A stretch of DNA of 59,899 nt from Desulfobacteraceae bacterium. Lineage in GTDB: Bacteria; Desulfobacterota; Desulfobacteria; Desulfobacterales; Desulfobacteraceae. The position numbers and the translations under genes were made by a program. The notes below the pieces were generated by a model. The model was not told the origin of the DNA, did no database searches, and saw only the letters and a program-made list of their open reading frames with translations. Below, piece by piece: positions 35,333 to 44,058 of the stretch. The number at the start of each line of letters is the position of its first letter. Position 1 is the first letter of the stretch. The stretch spans positions 1 to 59,899 of the forward strand of contig JADGEQ010000040.1 in the NCBI GenBank assembly GCA_016744295.1. Reading direction: 5' to 3'.

Positions 35333-35410
35333 GGAGCTTAAATAAAAAATTGCCCCTGCCGATTCCCTCTAACCATCATCTGAAACAAACGATGTAGAAA
35401 GGAAAATATC

Positions 35411-35869
35411 ATGCAAACGCTTGTACTGGAAAAAATAAAAGCATATTATCTTGAATTTTTACCCTTTAACAAGGTGTTGGGTATTGGGATTGATCATCTG
35501 GACTATGATTCAGGCGATGCGGTTGTGAGTTTTCCCATGGCACCGGAACTGATTGGAAATCCCACCGCCGGTATTCTCCACGGCGGGGTAACCGCATCTG
35601 TGATTGACCTGACCGGGGGGTTGAGTGCCCTTATCTCCTGCGCAAAATTTCATGAGAACGCTTCCCCCGAGGTGATTCAACAAAAATTGGCCGCTTCTGC
35701 CACCATTGACATGCGGGTGGACTATCTCAGGCCGGGCAAGGGGGTGTCCTTTTTGTGTAAAAGTCGAATCATCCGGGCGGGTTCCCGTATCGTGGTTTCA
35801 AAAATAGATCTGTTTAATGAGAAAGAGGTCCGGATTGCAACCGGTACGGCCACCTATCTGATCGGCTGA
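35411..35869 (+). CDS. PaaI-family hotdog thioesterase
   Basis: 152 residues with a hotdog fold. The helix motif NPTAGILHGGVTASVIDLTGG carries the conserved HGG(x)ASVID seen in PaaI-like acyl-CoA thioesterases; the second part TIDMRVDYLRPGKGVSFLCKS is the typical following strand pair. It probably hydrolyses a medium or aromatic acyl-CoA; the substrate is not clear. AAAGGAAAATATC precedes the ATG. Confidence 0.9.
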   Translation: MQTLVLEKIKAYYLEFLPFNKVLGIGIDHLDYDSGDAVVSFPMAPELIGNPTAGILHGGVTASVIDLTGGLSALISCAKFHENASPEVIQQKLAASATIDMRVDYLRPGKGVSFLCKSRIIRAGSRIVVSKIDLFNEKEVRIATGTATYLIG

Positions 35870-35882
35870 TCTCAGTGTTTGT

Positions 35883-35915
35883 ACTGCCAGGTTTCCTTTG
35901 GTAATGTCTGGCAGT
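35883..35915. terminator. Hairpin between convergent genes
   Basis: ACTGCCAG (35883-35890) and CTGGCAGT (35908-35915) pair perfectly around a 17-base loop in the gap between the thioesterase gene and the convergent zinc-ribbon gene. T runs are short, so it is a weak terminator at best. Confidence 0.45.
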
Positions 35916-35944
35916 GTTAAAATCAGGTCCTGCATATTTATACT

Positions 35945-36118
35945 TTATTCGATGTAGCCCTTGCCTTGGCATTCAGGGCACTTTGTGTCTGGTTCACAAA
36001 TACAGTCATTTACGCCTTCGTCTTCGTCGGCGCCGCGCCATTCAGCATTGCATTCACACTGGCCTGGCATGATTTTAGTTCCTTTGCACTGGGGACATAT
36101 TTTTTTATCGGATGTCAT
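35945..36118 (-). CDS. Small zinc-ribbon protein
   Basis: 57 residues from MTSDKKICPQCKG; AAGGAG stands eight bases before this ATG, and the ATG two codons earlier is too close to it. It has CPQCKG at the start, CECNAEWRGAD in the middle and CPECQGKGYIE at the end, with CIC between, i.e. DnaJ-like CxxCxG knuckles giving one or two zinc sites. An acidic DEDEG loop joins them. Function unknown; it stands alone. Confidence 0.75.
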   Translation of the reverse strand: MTSDKKICPQCKGTKIMPGQCECNAEWRGADEDEGVNDCICEPDTKCPECQGKGYIE

Positions 36119-36256
36119 TTTCATCTCTCCTTTTAGAATAATGTCTGCCAATCGTCTATTTAATCAGTATCCATTATAGCCCAAATATCTCTTTTGTAAA
36201 GGATACCTATGTCTTATAATAGTGTGCTGTCAATGTGGCATTCCATTTTTTTAAAA

Positions 36257-36802
36257 TTATCTTCCTCCCACCCTTAAAAATCCATAGGCAGCTCCTGCAC
36301 ATCCTCCGGCCAGGTGACTGAATTGAGAAATTTGATCTATTTTTAAGATGGAGATTACTTCACTGCCGATGAAGAGCAGGGCAACCAGAATAAATGTCAG
36401 GGGGATCTGGCCGGACCGGATATTAGAAAAAGAGCTAAGAAGAATCAGCATAAAGGCAATCCCACTGCCGCCCATGAGGGAGTTGGAAAAGAAAAATGCA
36501 TTAAAAAGACCGGTGGCTGCTGCCGTCACAATTATCATTTCCAGTAATTTACCGGAACCGTGTTTTTCTTCCAGCAAAGGGCCCACAAGAAGTATGATGG
36601 TGATATTTCCAATAAGATGCCCCCAGTCGCTATGACCGAGAATATAAGACAATAACCTTGCATAGAATTCAGGGGTTGAAAATGCCAGAAAGGCAGGGGA
36701 GGTAAAATAGGCGGTTAGAATTGTCCTGGAACAAAGGGCAAGTACGCAAATGGTCAAAAGGGTATAGGTTAGAATCACGGGGGCATTGTATTTAATTTTC
36801 AT
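36257..36802 (-). CDS. Rhomboid-family intramembrane serine protease
   Basis: 181 residues from MKIKYNAPVILTY, with AAAGG before the ATG. Six membrane helices; LGHSDWGHLIGNITIILLVGP is the typical early rhomboid block, the catalytic Ser lies in MGGSGIAFM and the His in FSHLAGGCAG. It should cleave membrane-anchored proteins within the bilayer. It lacks the features I know for rhombosortase, and no GlyGly-CTERM target was seen. A C-terminal helix ends FLRVGGR. Confidence 0.88.
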   Translation of the reverse strand: MKIKYNAPVILTYTLLTICVLALCSRTILTAYFTSPAFLAFSTPEFYARLLSYILGHSDWGHLIGNITIILLVGPLLEEKHGSGKLLEMIIVTAAATGLFNAFFFSNSLMGGSGIAFMLILLSSFSNIRSGQIPLTFILVALLFIGSEVISILKIDQISQFSHLAGGCAGAAYGFLRVGGR

Positions 36803-37076
36803 AATGGACCTTTCGTTGGGTTGTTTTTTTTGCTGGTGTTGGTCGTATTTTTTTTGTGTAATTTGCATTGAAAGTGAATCCGGGTCAAGTAAAGAATTCT
36901 GCAATCCTGATTTTTTCATAGAGCGCTGTAAAGCGTATGTTTAAAAATAATGTGGAATAATGATTGGGGTCGATCTTTTTGGTTCATATAGCGGAATCGA
37001 AAATATAAAGTTTATCACACCTTTTGACGATTTTAATAAAAGGAAGCGGCGATTATAATTGCAGGAGGTCCATATT

Positions 37077-37478
37077 ATGACATTAGATCAAAAACTAACG
37101 CCTATAAAAAATGATCTGATGGATCCTCCCCGTAAAATAATGGGTTTCCAAGAGAGAAGAAACACTTTTTTTCGAAAATTCAAACGTGACAGGAGAAAAG
37201 ATAAGAGAGATCGGAGAAGAAGTGTACGGGATGGGGTAATCGTAAATCTATCTTTTAGACCCGACAGGCGCAAAGATACTAACAGAAGAACGCTGAAAGC
37301 AAGAGTAATGGATTTTATAGAGAGAAGAAAGTCATTTTTTCGAAAATTCAAACCTGACAGGAGAAAAGATAAGAGAGATCGGAGAAAAAGTGTAAGGGAT
37401 GGTGTAATCGTAAGCCTGTCTTGTCGGGCCGACAGGCGCAAAGGTCCTGATAGAAGAAGGCTACAATCAGGATTTTAA
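37077..37478 (+). CDS. Highly basic protein with two 56-residue repeats
   Basis: 133 residues; GGAGG lies nine bases before the ATG of MTLDQKLTPIK. After a 21-residue start the chain is two nearly identical units, each MxFxERRxxFFRKFK, then DRRKDKRDRR, SVRDGVIVxLS and DRRKxxxRR. Arg and Lys exceed a third of the residues, so binding to nucleic acid, polyphosphate or acidic partners is plausible. DRRxxxDRR strings occur in some signalling proteins near PilZ or receiver domains, but no such domain is present. No family was recognised. Confidence 0.75.
   Translation: MTLDQKLTPIKNDLMDPPRKIMGFQERRNTFFRKFKRDRRKDKRDRRRSVRDGVIVNLSFRPDRRKDTNRRTLKARVMDFIERRKSFFRKFKPDRRKDKRDRRKSVRDGVIVSLSCRADRRKGPDRRRLQSGF
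37140..37475 (+). repeat. Tandem duplication of a 168-base unit inside a gene
   Basis: Two copies (37140-37307 and 37308-37475) keep frame and are highly alike; stretches such as TTCGAAAATTCAAAC and GACAGGAGAAAAGATAAGAG are identical. The similarity at third codon positions points to a recent duplication. Confidence 0.88.
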
Positions 37479-37521
37479 TTCTCCACCACTTCTAGGTATT
37501 TTTTTACATCAAATTTCAAAA

Positions 37522-37665
37522 TTAATGACCCACCTTGTTTTTTATTCGTCCAACATGCTGCAATTCAGAACCTGCTAAGAGATCTATAATATCCTGGGGT
37601 GTGTCGGGTATAGCTGACCGGGAATTGCTGAATTCGAACTTGCTATTTGGTACAGGGTGTGGCAT
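37522..37665 (-). CDS. Short open frame, doubtful
   Basis: 47 codons in the 289-base gap before leuS, beginning MPHPVPNSKFEFSNS and including PQDIIDLLAGSELQ. No ribosome binding site precedes the ATG. The composition looks protein-like, so it may be a fragment of a lost gene. No family recognised. Confidence 0.25.
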   Translation of the reverse strand: MPHPVPNSKFEFSNSRSAIPDTPQDIIDLLAGSELQHVGRIKNKVGH

Positions 37666-37767
37666 TTATTAGGTTTTACACTATGATGCAGTAATATCAA
37701 TTTTACTGTCAATTAAAATATTAACAAATGCTATAAAATAGATGATGATTTCAGGGGGATATATATA

Positions 37768-40371
37768 ATGGAGGAGCGGTACAATCCTGGTGCGGTTGAG
37801 CCTAAGTGGCAGGCATACTGGAACAAAAATGAACTTTTCAAGGTTGAAGAGGATTCCTCAAAGGAAAAATATTATCTGCTGGAAATGTTTCCCTATCCTT
37901 CGGGAAAGATTCACATAGGCCATGTTCGAAATTATACCATAGGGGATGTGGTGGTCCGGTATAAAAGGATGAAAGGATTTAATGTCATCCACCCCATGGG
38001 CTGGGATGCCTTTGGGATGCCGGCGGAAAATGCCGCCATTGATAACAATACCCACCCGGCAGCCTGGACCTATGATAATATCTCTGCCATGCGTTCCCAG
38101 CTTAAAAAAATGGGATTTTCCTATGACTGGGACCGTGAAATTGCTACCTGCAGGCCTGAATATTATAAATGGGAGCAATGGCTGTTTTTGCAAATGCTGG
38201 AAAAAGGAATGGCATACCGCAAGGAATCCTTTGTTAACTGGTGTGAAAAATGTCAGACCGTTCTTGCCAATGAGCAGGTGGAGCAAGATAAATGCTGGCG
38301 ATGTTCCCAGGTGGTTCAGCAAAAAAAACTTTGGCAGTGGTTTTTCAGAATTACAGACTATGCCGAAGACCTGTTGGTTCATTGTGAGCAATTGCCCGGG
38401 TGGCCTGACAAGGTTACAACCATGCAGAAAAATTGGATCGGAAAAAGCATAGGATCTGAACTTAAATTTCAGATTGACGGCCGCAATGAGGATCTCGAGG
38501 TGTTTACCACAAGGCCGGATACGGTGTTTGGTGCTACCTTTATGTGTTTGGCACCGGAACATCCCCTGGTGGAAACCTTGTCCCGGGGAACGGATCAGGA
38601 GGCGGTTGTTGACGCCTTTGTCCAAAAGGTTTCAAGCCAGGAGCGGTCCGCCGACGGTATTGAAAAATATGAAAAAGAAGGGGTGTTTATTGGTGCCCAT
38701 TGCATCAACCCCGGAACCGGGGAGAAAATTCCCATTTATACGGCCAATTTTGTATTGATGGGGTATGGCACCGGCGCCATTATGTCGGTACCTGCAGGGG
38801 ACCAGAGGGATTTTGATTTTGCCCGTAAATATGGCCTTGATATCCGGGTGGTGGTTCAGCCCGAAGGAGAGGTGCTTGAGTCTTCTTCCATGACCCAGGC
38901 CTATACCGGCGGCGGCGTTATGGTGAATTCAGGCCAGTTTAACGGCATGGACAGCAAGGAAGCCATGGAGGCGATCTCCGATTGGCTGGAAGAAAAGGGC
39001 CGTGGGAAAAAGGCCATCTCCTACCGGCTCAGGGATTGGGGGATATCCAGACAGAGATATTGGGGAACGCCCATTCCTGTGATTCACTGTCCCTCCTGCG
39101 GCGTGGTTCCTGTCCCCCAAGAAGATCTTCCCATACGTCTTCCCGAAGAAGCGAATCTGCTTGCAAAGGGCGGATCCCCCCTTCCAACCCTGGATTATTT
39201 TTCGAAGGTGACCTGTCCTAGCTGCGGCAGAAAGGATGCCAAACGGGATACCGATACCATGGATACCTTTGTGGAATCCTCCTGGTATTATCTGCGGTAT
39301 TGTTCCCCCCGGTATGAAGGGGGGATGTTTGATCCTGCAGCCGTTAAATACTGGGCGCCTGTGGATCAGTATATAGGCGGAGTGGAGCATGCCGTTCTGC
39401 ATCTTTTATATTCCAGATATTTTATGCGGGTCTTAAACACCCTTGGTTTGATTGATTTTAAAGAGCCTTTTACACGGCTTCTCACCCAGGGGATGGTTTG
39501 CAAGGAAACAATGACCTGTCCTGAGCACGGTTTTTTATTTCCCGAAGAGGCTATAAAACAGGAAAACGATACCCTGGCCTGTACCCGCTGCAATAGCGAA
39601 GTTGAGGTGGGGCGTGTGATCAAGATGTCCAAATCCAAGAAAAATGTGGTGGACCCCAATGAGCTTCTTGAGCGCTACGGTGCAGATGTTACCCGGCTTT
39701 TTTGTCTGTTTGCCGCGCCGCCAGAGCGGGATCTTGAATGGAACGAAGATGGAGTGGAGGGCAGTAATCGTTTTGTAAACAGGGTATGGCGTCTTGTGAT
39801 CGATTGTATGGATAAAATTGATTCCGCCCAAGCCTTCAACGGGGCGGCCTTGGATCTTAAGTCTAAGGATGCCAAAAGTCTTTATATTAAAGCCAACCAG
39901 ACCATCAAAAAAGTGACCGATGATATAGATAAAAGCTTCCATTTCAACACGGCTATCTCCGCTGTTATGGAACTTGTCAATACCATGTACACGGTGGACA
40001 TTGACACTGCTGACAACCAGATGAAATCGGTTCTTCTTTTTTGTGTTGAAAATATTTTATTGCTGTTAAGTCCCATTATTCCCCATTTTAGTGAAGAACT
40101 GTTTGAGAAAATGGGCAACAAAGGATCAATTCTGGAACAATCCTGGCCTGAATATCGCGAGGATTCTCTTACCACCGACGAGGTGCTGGTTGTGGTGCAG
40201 GTGAATGGGAAGCTTCGGTCAACATTTACGGTGGGGACTGATTTGGATGAGGCCGGGATCAAAGAACTTGCCCTGGCCGATGAAAAAATAAAGAAGCACT
40301 TACTGGAAAAAGCTGTGAAGAAGATCATTGTGATCCAAAAAAAGCAAACCCTTGTCAATATAGTGGTGTAA
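37768..40371 (+). CDS. leuS: Leucyl-tRNA synthetase
   Basis: An 867-residue class Ia synthetase charging tRNA-Leu. PYPSGKIHIGHVRNYT holds the HIGH box near residue 45, and IKMSKSKKNVVDP the KMSKS loop near 620. The editing domain, with TTRPDTVFGATFMCLAPEHP and GYGTGAIMSVPAGDQRD, is complete, and DMDTFVESSWYYLRY-type core (here TMDTFVESSWYYLRY) is present. Zinc-like Cys pairs lie at CEKC/CWRC. Upstream is a 289-base gap with GGGGG before the ATG. lptE follows one base after the stop, so the two are one unit, an order common in proteobacteria. Confidence 0.98.
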   Translation: MEERYNPGAVEPKWQAYWNKNELFKVEEDSSKEKYYLLEMFPYPSGKIHIGHVRNYTIGDVVVRYKRMKGFNVIHPMGWDAFGMPAENAAIDNNTHPAAWTYDNISAMRSQLKKMGFSYDWDREIATCRPEYYKWEQWLFLQMLEKGMAYRKESFVNWCEKCQTVLANEQVEQDKCWRCSQVVQQKKLWQWFFRITDYAEDLLVHCEQLPGWPDKVTTMQKNWIGKSIGSELKFQIDGRNEDLEVFTTRPDTVFGATFMCLAPEHPLVETLSRGTDQEAVVDAFVQKVSSQERSADGIEKYEKEGVFIGAHCINPGTGEKIPIYTANFVLMGYGTGAIMSVPAGDQRDFDFARKYGLDIRVVVQPEGEVLESSSMTQAYTGGGVMVNSGQFNGMDSKEAMEAISDWLEEKGRGKKAISYRLRDWGISRQRYWGTPIPVIHCPSCGVVPVPQEDLPIRLPEEANLLAKGGSPLPTLDYFSKVTCPSCGRKDAKRDTDTMDTFVESSWYYLRYCSPRYEGGMFDPAAVKYWAPVDQYIGGVEHAVLHLLYSRYFMRVLNTLGLIDFKEPFTRLLTQGMVCKETMTCPEHGFLFPEEAIKQENDTLACTRCNSEVEVGRVIKMSKSKKNVVDPNELLERYGADVTRLFCLFAAPPERDLEWNEDGVEGSNRFVNRVWRLVIDCMDKIDSAQAFNGAALDLKSKDAKSLYIKANQTIKKVTDDIDKSFHFNTAISAVMELVNTMYTVDIDTADNQMKSVLLFCVENILLLLSPIIPHFSEELFEKMGNKGSILEQSWPEYREDSLTTDEVLVVVQVNGKLRSTFTVGTDLDEAGIKELALADEKIKKHLLEKAVKKIIVIQKKQTLVNIVV

Positions 40372-40372
40372 G

Positions 40373-40891
40373 ATGAAATTGATTCGATACATTATGATTT
40401 CTGGATTGATGGCTTTGGTTGTTATGGTTGCTGCCTGTGGCTATCAATTTGAAGGTGGCGGTTACATTAATGAAGATGTAACCCGTTTGGCTGTGGATGT
40501 TTTTGAAAATAAAAGTTCGGAAACTAGAGCCGGGATGAGCTTTACAAATCAATTAATCCAGGAAATTCAGCAAAAAACAGATACAATTGTGGTGGATTCT
40601 TCCAGGGCTACCCGGAAGATCAAAGGAACGATTAATTCCATCACCTTTTCAACCCTGTCCAGGACCACAACTGAATCGGTTGTGGAACGGCGGGTGACAG
40701 CTTTGTTGGATGTGCAGTTGATTGGACCGGATGGAGAAATCCTTTGGTCTGTGAAGAACTTTTCATCCAATGAATCCTATACGGTTGCAGAAGATACGGT
40801 CAATGATGAAAGCAATAAACGGGCTGCAGTTGATAAGATTGCCCTGCGGAGTGCTGAGCGAATTGTCAGTCAGATGATCAGTAAATTTTAA
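40373..40891 (+). CDS. lptE: LPS-assembly lipoprotein LptE
   Basis: 172 residues with a lipoprotein signal (VVMVAACGYQFEG, lipidated Cys at 22). The body, with LAVDVFENKSSETRAG, TRKIKGTINSITFS and ERRVTALLDVQLIGPDG, matches the LptE fold, which plugs the LptD barrel that inserts LPS into the outer membrane. The position right after leuS supports this. It shows the organism has an LPS-bearing outer membrane. Confidence 0.9.
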   Translation: MKLIRYIMISGLMALVVMVAACGYQFEGGGYINEDVTRLAVDVFENKSSETRAGMSFTNQLIQEIQQKTDTIVVDSSRATRKIKGTINSITFSTLSRTTTESVVERRVTALLDVQLIGPDGEILWSVKNFSSNESYTVAEDTVNDESNKRAAVDKIALRSAERIVSQMISKF

Positions 40892-40907
40892 TTGAGATAA
40901 AATAATA

Positions 40908-40960
40908 AAGACAGGAGTTATTCATCCTATTATCAAAATGGGGTGATCAACTCCTGTCTT
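40908..40960. terminator. Bidirectional terminator between lptE and rpsT
   Basis: AAGACAGGAGTT (40908-40919) and AACTCCTGTCTT (40949-40960) are perfect complements over 12 bases, with a further small stem inside (ATCC/GGGGTGAT). It lies in the gap between two convergent genes and is flanked by A/T-rich DNA on both sides. Confidence 0.82.
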
Positions 40961-40994
40961 ACTATATTTAACCGGACTTTAAAAAACCTGTGGT

Positions 40995-41249
40995 TTAAGA
41001 ATTTACAAGTTTGGCAAGTCTTGAAATTTTCCTGGAAGCAGTTTTCTTATGAAGAATCCCTTTTTTTGCGGCTTTGTGGATTGCAGACTGTGTCTGTCTC
41101 ATCAATTCAGCTTTCGTGTCAGCACCAGTTTCCTGGGCGGCACGCAGACTTTTTTCCAGGTTTTTAAGAGTGGTTTTTGCAGATCTGTTTCTAAGCCTTC
41201 TTACCTGACTCTGTTTCGCCCGTTTCTTTGCAGATTTATGGTTAGCCAA
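40995..41249 (-). CDS. rpsT: 30S ribosomal protein S20
   Basis: 84 residues. bS20 proteins begin MANHKSAKKR; here the matching codon is TTG at 41249 with AAGGAG ten bases before it, so translation starts at TTG, giving (M)ANHKSAKKRAKQSQ. A longer frame upstream does not fit the family. RNRSAKTTLKNLEKS and IHKAAKKGILHKKTASRKISRL complete the three-helix fold. A rare start codon in S20 is also known in other bacteria, where it limits its own synthesis. Confidence 0.96.
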   Translation of the reverse strand: MANHKSAKKRAKQSQVRRLRNRSAKTTLKNLEKSLRAAQETGADTKAELMRQTQSAIHKAAKKGILHKKTASRKISRLAKLVNS

Positions 41250-41351
41250 CTTGGTATAGCTCCTTGTGTTAGTGAATTTAAGATTAAAAATTAAGCCATA
41301 TTTCAAAAACGATAGCGTATAATTTTAATGAGGATTTGTCAAGGAAAACTT

Positions 41352-42896
41352 GTGAAAAAGATATTAAAAAATACTGTATCTGTGAGTGTTTTAACCTTTG
41401 CCAGCCGGGTTTTCGGGGTGGTTAGGGATTCTCTGATTGCAATGGTTTTTGGCGCATCCGCCCCTAGTGATGCATTTTTTATTGCTTTCCGGCCCTTTGA
41501 CCTGTTGAGGAAAATGTTTTCCGACGGTATTTTGAGCATTTCATTTGTGCCAATTTTTTCATCTTATGTGGAAAACAACAGAAAAGACCAGGCAATTGCC
41601 ATGTTTTTATCGGGCCTGTTCATTCTTTCTGTTGTCGGGGTTTTTCTGATTATTTCCGGGATTTTTCTGGCCCCATTGCTTGTGAAAATTTTGGCGCCGG
41701 GATTTTTGACGACTACTTATACATACAGCCTTACCGTTATTTTGTTGAAAATCATGCTGCCCTATCTTTTGATTATCCTGGTTCTGGCGCTTTGTATGGG
41801 GGTACTCAATTCCCTTGGTAATTTTACCACCCCTGCGGCAACACCCATTGTACTGAACCTTGTGGTGATTTTGTTTGCTTTATTTATTTGTTCTTATTTT
41901 GAGTCCCCTGTAATTGGTCTAGCCCTGGGGGTTATCATTGGCGGTATTGCCCAACTCGCATTACAGGTTCCGTTTTTGATCCATCATGGGATGATCAACT
42001 TTTCTTTTTTTTCATGGCTCCATCCGGGGGTGGTGAGGGTTGGGAAAATAATGATTCCCTGTATTGTGGGAGCTGCTTCCTATCAGATTAATATCATGGT
42101 TGCCGGTGTCTTTGCCTCCAAACTCAGCCAGGGCAGTGTTTCCTTTTTATATTATGCTGACCGGTTGGTTCAATTTCCCCTGGCATTGTTTGCGGTCTCC
42201 TTTTCAACGGTTTTTTTGCCTGCGCTGTCCAAAAAAACGGGGTTGGGAAAACAAGATGAGATAACAGAGGTTTTCATGGGGGGAGCAAAACTGGTTTTTT
42301 TTGTTACCATTCCGGCCATGGCAGGACTGATGGTGCTTGGCACTCCCATTGTTACCCTTTTGTTTAAGCAGGGGGCTTTTGACGCATCTGCTGTTCAATC
42401 CACTGCTGATTGTCTTTTTTATCTTGTACTTGGTTTGTGGTCCTATGCCGGGACCCGGCTTTTTGTTACCCTCCATTATTCTTTATCTTCTTTCAGGCTT
42501 CCTTTTATTGCCGGACTGATTTCCATTGGCATTAATCTGGTGTTTTGTTGGGCATTGATAGACCCTTTTGGGTTTAAGGGGCTTGCTATGTCAGTATCTC
42601 TGGCCTCCATGGCAGGTTTTGGGGTTTTGTTTGTGAACATGCCCGGAACCCTTTCAAGGATACCGCTGATTGTTTGTGCTTGCAGAGCTCTTTTTTTATC
42701 TGTTATAATGTATTTTTGTGTTCGGTGGGCGGCCAAACTTCTTTTAACAGAAGAATTTGGTAAACTAGGACTTGGGGTGGGAGTATTTGCCTGCATCCTT
42801 TTGGGTGTATTCTTTTTTATTGTGGCATCTATTCTTTTCGCAAGCCCTGAAATAAAAATGGTAAAACAGATGATAAAAAAAGAATCCTCCCAATGA
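41352..42896 (+). CDS. murJ: Lipid II flippase MurJ
   Basis: 514 residues from a GTG (VKKILKNTVSVSVLTFASR) with AAGGA six bases before it; an ATG eight codons upstream lacks a site. Fourteen membrane helices of the MOP fold are visible. SRVFGVVRDSLIAMVFGASAP and DAFFIAFRPFDLLRKMFSDG near the start hold the conserved central Arg residues, and PALSKK and LFKQGAFD are typical later loops. It moves lipid II across the inner membrane for peptidoglycan synthesis. Its stop overlaps the start of an FtsB-like gene by four bases, so it belongs to a cell-wall/division unit. Confidence 0.93.
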   Translation: MKKILKNTVSVSVLTFASRVFGVVRDSLIAMVFGASAPSDAFFIAFRPFDLLRKMFSDGILSISFVPIFSSYVENNRKDQAIAMFLSGLFILSVVGVFLIISGIFLAPLLVKILAPGFLTTTYTYSLTVILLKIMLPYLLIILVLALCMGVLNSLGNFTTPAATPIVLNLVVILFALFICSYFESPVIGLALGVIIGGIAQLALQVPFLIHHGMINFSFFSWLHPGVVRVGKIMIPCIVGAASYQINIMVAGVFASKLSQGSVSFLYYADRLVQFPLALFAVSFSTVFLPALSKKTGLGKQDEITEVFMGGAKLVFFVTIPAMAGLMVLGTPIVTLLFKQGAFDASAVQSTADCLFYLVLGLWSYAGTRLFVTLHYSLSSFRLPFIAGLISIGINLVFCWALIDPFGFKGLAMSVSLASMAGFGVLFVNMPGTLSRIPLIVCACRALFLSVIMYFCVRWAAKLLLTEEFGKLGLGVGVFACILLGVFFFIVASILFASPEIKMVKQMIKKESSQ

Positions 42897-43195
42897 CGCT
42901 ATTTGAAAAAGCTGCTTTTTATCTCGGCATCCTGCTGACCTTGATGCTTTTGCTTTTGATTTTTTTTTCAAAGAACGGCATAATGGATTATCGCAACCTT
43001 AAACAACAGGAAGCAGACATTGCTGTCCAGGCGAGGCAGACCGCCAGGGAAAACCGAAAAATTGAAAAAGAGATCAACAGTTTGAAACATGATATTCATT
43101 ATATAAAACATCTGGCAAAACATGAACATGGAATGGCAGAACCAGGTGAGCTTATTTTTAAGAATTTGTCGAAAAAAAAGGAAAAAATGCCATGA
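42893..43195 (+). CDS. FtsB/DivIC-family septum protein
   Basis: 100 residues: one membrane helix (AAFYLGILLTLMLLLLIFF), a coiled coil (about 35-70) and a short distal part with YIKHLAKHEHGMAEPGEL, the end typical of FtsB/DivIC proteins (ARxxLGMxxPGE). These proteins bridge FtsL and FtsQ in the divisome. It is coupled to murJ at the start and to the next gene at the end by four-base overlaps. Confidence 0.85.
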   Translation: MTLFEKAAFYLGILLTLMLLLLIFFSKNGIMDYRNLKQQEADIAVQARQTARENRKIEKEINSLKHDIHYIKHLAKHEHGMAEPGELIFKNLSKKKEKMP

Positions 43196-43518
43196 GTCAT
43201 GAGTTCAATTCCTTGGAACTTGCCAGGATCTATGAAAGCCAGGGGTATTTTCAGGATGCCTTTGACATGTACCAGGCCCTTGCAAATGAGGCCGGGGAAA
43301 AGGGTGATCAACACCGTGAGTCTGAAATAAATGCTGGGCTTGGCCGTATGGAATTTGCCTTGCAAAACCAGGCAAACCCGTTAAAAGAAAATTCAGATCC
43401 CGTGTCTGAACTGGCACCCTCTGAAAAAAGAATGGATCATCTGCTGGAACAATGGCTTATGCTCATGGTGTTGGAGAAAAGACTCAAAATTGTGAAACAA
43501 GTTAAATCTCTGTTGTAG
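43192..43518 (+). CDS. TPR-like small protein
   Basis: 108 residues. The N-terminal 45 form one TPR-like helix pair (SLELARIYESQGYFQDAFDMYQAL), a pattern of short proteins that follow FtsB in deltaproteobacteria. A polar linker and a C-terminal helix (MDHLLEQWLMLMVLEKRLKIV) follow. Likely a partner-binding protein; specific role unknown. It starts inside the end of the FtsB-like gene. Confidence 0.7.
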   Translation: MSHEFNSLELARIYESQGYFQDAFDMYQALANEAGEKGDQHRESEINAGLGRMEFALQNQANPLKENSDPVSELAPSEKRMDHLLEQWLMLMVLEKRLKIVKQVKSLL

Positions 43519-43554
43519 CAAAGGAGCTGTTCCTATGACCAAAAGGCGGATCCT

Positions 43555-44058
43555 ATGATAAAAACAGATTGTTTTGGAGTTCTCACCCTGTTGGCGATTG
43601 CTGCTGTTCTTTCAGTGGGGGTGAATTATTTTTCACCTTCAGGCATTGCATGGGTGGGTCAGTGGGACAGATCCAAGGGAGTTGTCATGGCAAAATCCAA
43701 ACAGGACATTGTTCATGCAAATATTGAAATCAATAATCCGCTGAAGGTTCGACAAATGATTCAAAACAGGGCGGTTGTTCTCTTGGATGTCCGGTCAAAA
43801 GATGCCTATGAGAATGGCCATCTGCCCGGGGCCCTGTCCTTTCCCCTGGAGGATTTTGATCAGGTTCTTCCCCGATTGTTGGATCTGGTAAAAAAGGATT
43901 CAGTCATATTGGCGTATTGTTCCGGATTTGAATGTACAGATAGTCATACCTTTGCCGCACAGCTTTTGGCCTTGAAATTTACACAGGTTCAGGTTTATGC
44001 CGGAGGGTTTAGAGAATGGCAGGAGATGGGATTTGATACAAAAAATAATGGAGAATAG
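43555..44058 (+). CDS. Membrane-anchored rhodanese-like protein
   Basis: 167 residues with one N-terminal membrane helix (VLTLLAIAAVLSVGVNYF) and a periplasmic-side rhodanese domain: VVLLDVRSKDAYENGHLPGA near residue 75, active Cys in AYCSGFECTDS (C122, second Cys C127) and VYAGGFREWQEMG. It handles sulfane sulfur, or bound selenium or arsenic in this setting. A seven-codon frame (43535-43558, MTKRRIL) with a strong AAGGAG sits just before and overlaps the start as ATGA, which could couple translation. First gene of the arsenosugar-type cluster. Confidence 0.85.
   Translation: MIKTDCFGVLTLLAIAAVLSVGVNYFSPSGIAWVGQWDRSKGVVMAKSKQDIVHANIEINNPLKVRQMIQNRAVVLLDVRSKDAYENGHLPGALSFPLEDFDQVLPRLLDLVKKDSVILAYCSGFECTDSHTFAAQLLALKFTQVQVYAGGFREWQEMGFDTKNNGE

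Noticed and set aside
36257..36802. Rhombosortase for GlyGly-CTERM or a link to the PEP-CTERM protein
   Set aside because: The protein resembles general bacterial rhomboids (GHSDWGHLIGN), and PEP-CTERM proteins are handled by exosortases, not rhombosortases.
37140..37475. CRISPR-like or other repeat array
   Set aside because: There are only two units of 168 bases, in frame within one gene, with no spacers.
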